Assembly (NCBI GenBank): GCA_900549105.1
Contig: URND01000126.1
Span: forward strand, 1-8,248
Direction of reading: 5' to 3'
Origin: an uncultured Eubacteriales bacterium
GTDB lineage: Bacteria > Bacillota > Clostridia > Lachnospirales > Lachnospiraceae
DNA length: 8,248 bases
Shown: piece after piece, positions 6,377 through 8,248 of the stretch
Numbering within the stretch: the first letter of the stretch is position 1
Layout: every line of letters starts with the position of its first letter
The notes under the pieces: model-generated
Told to the model about the DNA's origin: nothing
Seen by the model: the letters and a program-made list of their open reading frames with translations, nothing else
Databases searched by the model: none
Program-made: the position numbers and the translations under genes

Positions 6377-6392
6377 GTTAGTTGAAACTAAC
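6377..6392. promoter_or_regulatory. Palindrome upstream of the membrane protein and methyltransferase genes, candidate operator
   Basis: GTTAGTT and AACTAAC are perfect 7-bp arms around GA. The core GTTAG-N6-CTAAC is identical in arms and spacing to the palindrome in front of the ABC operon (5244-5259), while the inner six bases differ. It ends 7 nt before the AGGAGG ribosome binding site at 6400-6405, so a bound protein would block transcription of, or into, the gene starting at 6416. Confidence 0.6.
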
Positions 6393-6415
6393 AAAAAAGA
6401 GGAGGCGGATAGAGA

Positions 6416-6946
6416 TTGCTCCTATGGTTAAATCTTCTTTTGATATTTTTTGGTATAGGGCTATTTGGGCTGAGTTACTCACTCTTTCGTAAAAGCAAGG
6501 AAGATAAAGAGGGCCTTAGAATTTACGGTGCATTTGGCTATGGAGGTGTTGCCCTTATTGTCGGGGGAGCAGATCAGATCATTGGATATTATGTATCATA
6601 TCCTTGGTGGTATAGTCTTGTTACATTGATTCTCCTGGAAATTGCAGTCTATTTCTTAATTCGACCGGGATTTCGTAAAAGCAATCAAGACGCTTTGAAG
6701 CGGAAGAATATATTGAAAATCATATTTGATGTTGTTCTTATTTTAAGTGCCATCTTGTTGAGCTGCAATTTATTCGGTCTGCGTTTGTTTCCAATGCAAA
6801 GTGACATAGCATGGCTGGCTTTTAGTTTAGGAAATATTGGAGCAATATGGATATCCGATATCTCCCGAAAAGCAAAATATATTTATATAACGTTATTTAT
6901 TATCGCAGGCGTGTTTATAATGCTTGACCCGGTTTTGTTTATTTAG
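6416..6946 (+). CDS. Polytopic membrane protein, unknown function
   Basis: The 176-residue product is mostly hydrophobic, with likely membrane segments near 2-24, 38-60, 64-83, 100-122, 128-147 and 154-173, separated by basic loops (FRKSKEDKEG, RPGFRKSNQDALKRKN, SRKAKY). The start is a TTG at 6416: AGGAGG at 6400-6405 lies 10 nt upstream, an in-frame TAG at 6410-6412 rules out anything earlier, and no in-frame ATG is near. The weak start codon together with the palindrome immediately upstream suggests tight, low expression. No enzymatic motif, signal peptide cleavage site or known family is recognised. It lies between the one-helix peptide and the methyltransferase on the same strand, with a 66-nt gap to the latter and no terminator visible. 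It could be a membrane sensor, an immunity-type protein or a transporter accessory; none of these is supported directly. Confidence 0.75.
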   Translation: MLLWLNLLLIFFGIGLFGLSYSLFRKSKEDKEGLRIYGAFGYGGVALIVGGADQIIGYYVSYPWWYSLVTLILLEIAVYFLIRPGFRKSNQDALKRKNILKIIFDVVLILSAILLSCNLFGLRLFPMQSDIAWLAFSLGNIGAIWISDISRKAKYIYITLFIIAGVFIMLDPVLFI

Positions 6947-7012
6947 AAATCAGGGTGAAATTCAAACAGCACGGAACTCGTGGTAATACAAGAAGAAAGG
7001 ATCGGTGATTCC

Positions 7013-7651
7013 ATGGGGATTTTCAAACAGTTTTTTAACAACACCAGAAAGCCGGACGGTTGGATGGGGAAATTGATGGTCAACGGTATGAATCAAGGGC
7101 ATGCCGCTGTTTCCGATTGGGGACTTTCCTATTTTCCAGATATACCGGTGGCGGCGCATTCCATGGTCGCAGATTTCGGATGTGGTGGAGGACGCAATAC
7201 CGCAGCGCTTTTAAAGCGGTTTCCGGCTGCAACGGTCACAGCGCTGGACTATTCCAAGGTCGCTTGTGATAAAACAAAGCAGTTCAACCGGCATGAGGTA
7301 CAGATTGGGAGATGTAACGTTGTGCAGGGGGATGTATCTCGTCTCCCCTTTGAAGCAGCGACATTTGATGTAATCACTGCCTTTGAAACGGTCTATTTCT
7401 GGCCGGGGCCAGTGGAGAGCTTTCAAGAAGTCTGGCGGGTACTGAAACCGGGTGGCACATTTATGATTGTGAATGAATCGGATGGTAGGAACACAAAAGA
7501 CGAAAAATGGGCTGGTATCATCGATGGAATGCGTATTTTTACGCAGGAGCGGTTGACACAATACTTAAAAGATGCAGGCTTTTCCCAGATAGCCGCACAT
7601 GTAAATCGGAAACAACACTGGATTTGTCTCCTGGCGGAGAAAGCACGGTAA
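7013..7651 (+). CDS. Class I SAM-dependent methyltransferase
   Basis: The 212-residue cytoplasmic protein has the Rossmann-type methyltransferase motifs in order: motif I VADFGCGGGRN at 52-62 (SAM binding), the acidic residue ending strand 2 in ALDYS (Asp79), GDVSRLPF at 106-113, FDVITAFETVYFWP at 118-131 (motif IV region), and VLKPGG at 143-148. An N-terminal extension, TRKPDGWMGKLMVNGMNQGH, precedes the fold and probably helps cap the substrate site; I recall the same style of N-terminus in many clostridial methyltransferases. I chose the ATG at 7013 because AAAGGA (6996-7001) lies 11 nt upstream; a GTG at 6980 in the same frame would add 11 residues but lacks a binding site. The substrate is unknown: this Methyltransf_11-like group includes enzymes for small molecules as well as others. 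Its place beside a TetR-ABC pair suggests self-protection or modification of a transported compound, an inference only. Confidence 0.88.
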   Translation: MGIFKQFFNNTRKPDGWMGKLMVNGMNQGHAAVSDWGLSYFPDIPVAAHSMVADFGCGGGRNTAALLKRFPAATVTALDYSKVACDKTKQFNRHEVQIGRCNVVQGDVSRLPFEAATFDVITAFETVYFWPGPVESFQEVWRVLKPGGTFMIVNESDGRNTKDEKWAGIIDGMRIFTQERLTQYLKDAGFSQIAAHVNRKQHWICLLAEKAR

Positions 7652-7726
7652 GCGGAACCGCCGATTCAAAATGAGGATTTACAGAGATTTGTGTTACGGT
7701 TGTTGAAAGATTATAATGAGAATACG

Positions 7727-7975
7727 ATGGAAATTATATCTGAGATTTTGGATTTGATTGTGGAGGGGACACTGGAGCTAATTGGCAGTAAAAAGGTTCC
7801 TATGATACTACGAATCATCGCCGGATTCGTTCTGATTGGGCTTTGTAGCGGTTTAGTCGGCTTGTTTGTTTATTTAGGAATGATGCATCAGCATCCTCTG
7901 TTGATAGTCATTGGAGTGGTTCTGTTACTGTTTATGGCCGTTACTGTGTATAGATATATCAAACAACACATGTGA
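7727..7975 (+). CDS. Small two-helix membrane protein, unknown function
   Basis: From the ATG at 7727 the product is 82 residues: an acidic amphipathic N-terminus (MEIISEILDLIVEGTLELIG), a short basic SKKVP link, and two hydrophobic helices at about 27-51 and 57-78, ending in YRYIKQHM. This N-terminus looks like small membrane proteins I have seen in Bacillota genomes, but I cannot name a family. The start is uncertain: a GTG at 7691 in the same frame would add 12 residues and has GAGGA about 13 nt upstream, while the ATG at 7727 has only a weak GAG in front. It follows the methyltransferase by 75 nt with no terminator between, so it may be the last gene of that transcript. A 6-bp inverted repeat (TGTCCT...AGGACA, 7976-7998) follows the stop but lacks a T-run, so it is not a convincing terminator. 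Confidence 0.6.
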   Translation: MEIISEILDLIVEGTLELIGSKKVPMILRIIAGFVLIGLCSGLVGLFVYLGMMHQHPLLIVIGVVLLLFMAVTVYRYIKQHM

Positions 7976-8021
7976 TGTCCTCAAAAATAAAAAGGACAAG
8001 CAAACAATAAAGATACTTACT

Positions 8022-8030
8022 TGATATTAT
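8022..8030 (+). promoter_or_regulatory. Possible extended -10 promoter element for the last gene
   Basis: TGATATTAT joins a TG dinucleotide to TATTAT at 8025-8030, a reasonable extended -10. No good -35 is seen at 17 nt. It lies about 25 nt before the ATG at 8056, so the leader would be short but long enough for the GGGAGGA ribosome binding site. Confidence 0.35.
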
Positions 8031-8055
8031 CTTAAACGCATGAGGGAGGAATAGG

Positions 8056-8248
8056 ATGACACGCGGAGAGATTTGGAAAGATTTTTTGAAACATACAGTT
8101 TTGACCTTGGTAATCGCACTGTTTCTGTTTTTGATCTTCAAGTCTGTCTTTACCAAAAACGGCGAAACGGAATATTTTTATGTCTGGCTCTGTTGCGGGA
8201 TTCCCTTTGGGATTCGGAGAATGTTTGTCTGGCTGGTTCCCCATGGAT
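8056..8248 (+). CDS. DUF6050-like small membrane protein, N-terminal part, cut by the window end
   Basis: An open frame begins at ATG 8056 behind GGGAGGA, a strong ribosome binding site about 6 nt upstream, and runs to the last base without a stop, giving 64 residues here. The translation starts MTRGEIWKDFLKHTVLTL, has a hydrophobic helix at about 13-30, then FKSVFTKNGETEYFYVW, a second hydrophobic patch with LCCGIPFGIRRMF, and VWLVPHG. The FYVWLxCGIPFGIR segment matches my memory of DUF6050 proteins, small membrane proteins of roughly 100 residues in Clostridia with no known function. The family call is from memory and should be treated as moderate; that it is a real coding region is better supported by the ribosome binding site and the membrane-protein character. 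The gene is complete only outside the window. Confidence 0.7.
   Translation, partial: MTRGEIWKDFLKHTVLTLVIALFLFLIFKSVFTKNGETEYFYVWLCCGIPFGIRRMFVWLVPHG

Noticed and set aside
6980..7012. GTG start at 6980 for the methyltransferase
   Set aside because: No SD-like sequence in front; the ATG at 7013 follows AAAGGA and begins the GIFKQFF segment expected for the family.
7976..7998. Inverted repeat TGTCCT/AGGACA as a terminator after the two-helix protein
   Set aside because: Only 6 bp with an 11-nt A-rich loop, and no T-run on either side in the right orientation.
1..8248. CRISPR array, insertion sequence, transposase, integrase or rRNA gene
   Set aside because: No regularly spaced repeats, no recombinase-like protein and no rRNA-like stretch were found on either strand; mobility of the region can only be guessed from gene content.

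Overview
The window looks like chromosomal or integrated DNA of a low-to-moderate GC Gram-positive anaerobe, most likely a gut-type Clostridia (Bacillota). The support is strong AAGGAGG-type ribosome binding sites, A/T-rich SigA-like promoters, a metE-metF pair, and protein styles (TetR plus a paired ABC exporter-fold system, a DUF6050-like small membrane protein) that I associate with that group. The taxon is an inference; there is no rRNA or other marker gene.

Region 1 (1-1341, + strand) is the end of a methionine operon: the 3' part of metE (cobalamin-independent methionine synthase), then metF (methylenetetrahydrofolate reductase) 4 nt downstream, closed by a very clear intrinsic terminator at 1297-1341. 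MetF makes the 5-methyl-tetrahydrofolate pool that MetE uses, in its polyglutamyl form, to methylate homocysteine.

Region 2 (1342-1654) holds no convincing gene. It carries a nested palindrome (1478-1589): a perfect 14-bp inner hairpin inside a second perfect 14-bp inverted repeat, plus a run of ten C. On the - strand it probably ends the ABC operon.

Region 3 (1655-6017, - strand) reads, in the direction of transcription: a strong TetR promoter, a TetR/AcrR-type repressor (5947-5330), a hairpin, a possible promoter with a perfect 20-nt palindrome, then two half-size exporter-fold ABC proteins (5157-3382 and 3385-1655) whose genes overlap by 4 nt (ATGA). The two ABC proteins should form a heterodimeric membrane transporter, probably controlled by the neighbouring TetR protein.

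Region 4 (6061-8248, + strand) is divergent from region 3. It encodes a 63-residue one-helix membrane peptide, a 176-residue polytopic membrane protein with a TTG start, a class I SAM-dependent methyltransferase, a small two-helix membrane protein, and the start of a DUF6050-like membrane protein cut by the window end. A palindrome just upstream of the 176-residue protein shares the core GTTAG-N6-CTAAC with the palindrome in front of the ABC genes. This suggests that one regulator, most simply the TetR protein, controls both arms. That shared operator is the most testable new idea here. The ABC substrate, the methyltransferase substrate and the roles of the small membrane proteins cannot be read from the sequence.
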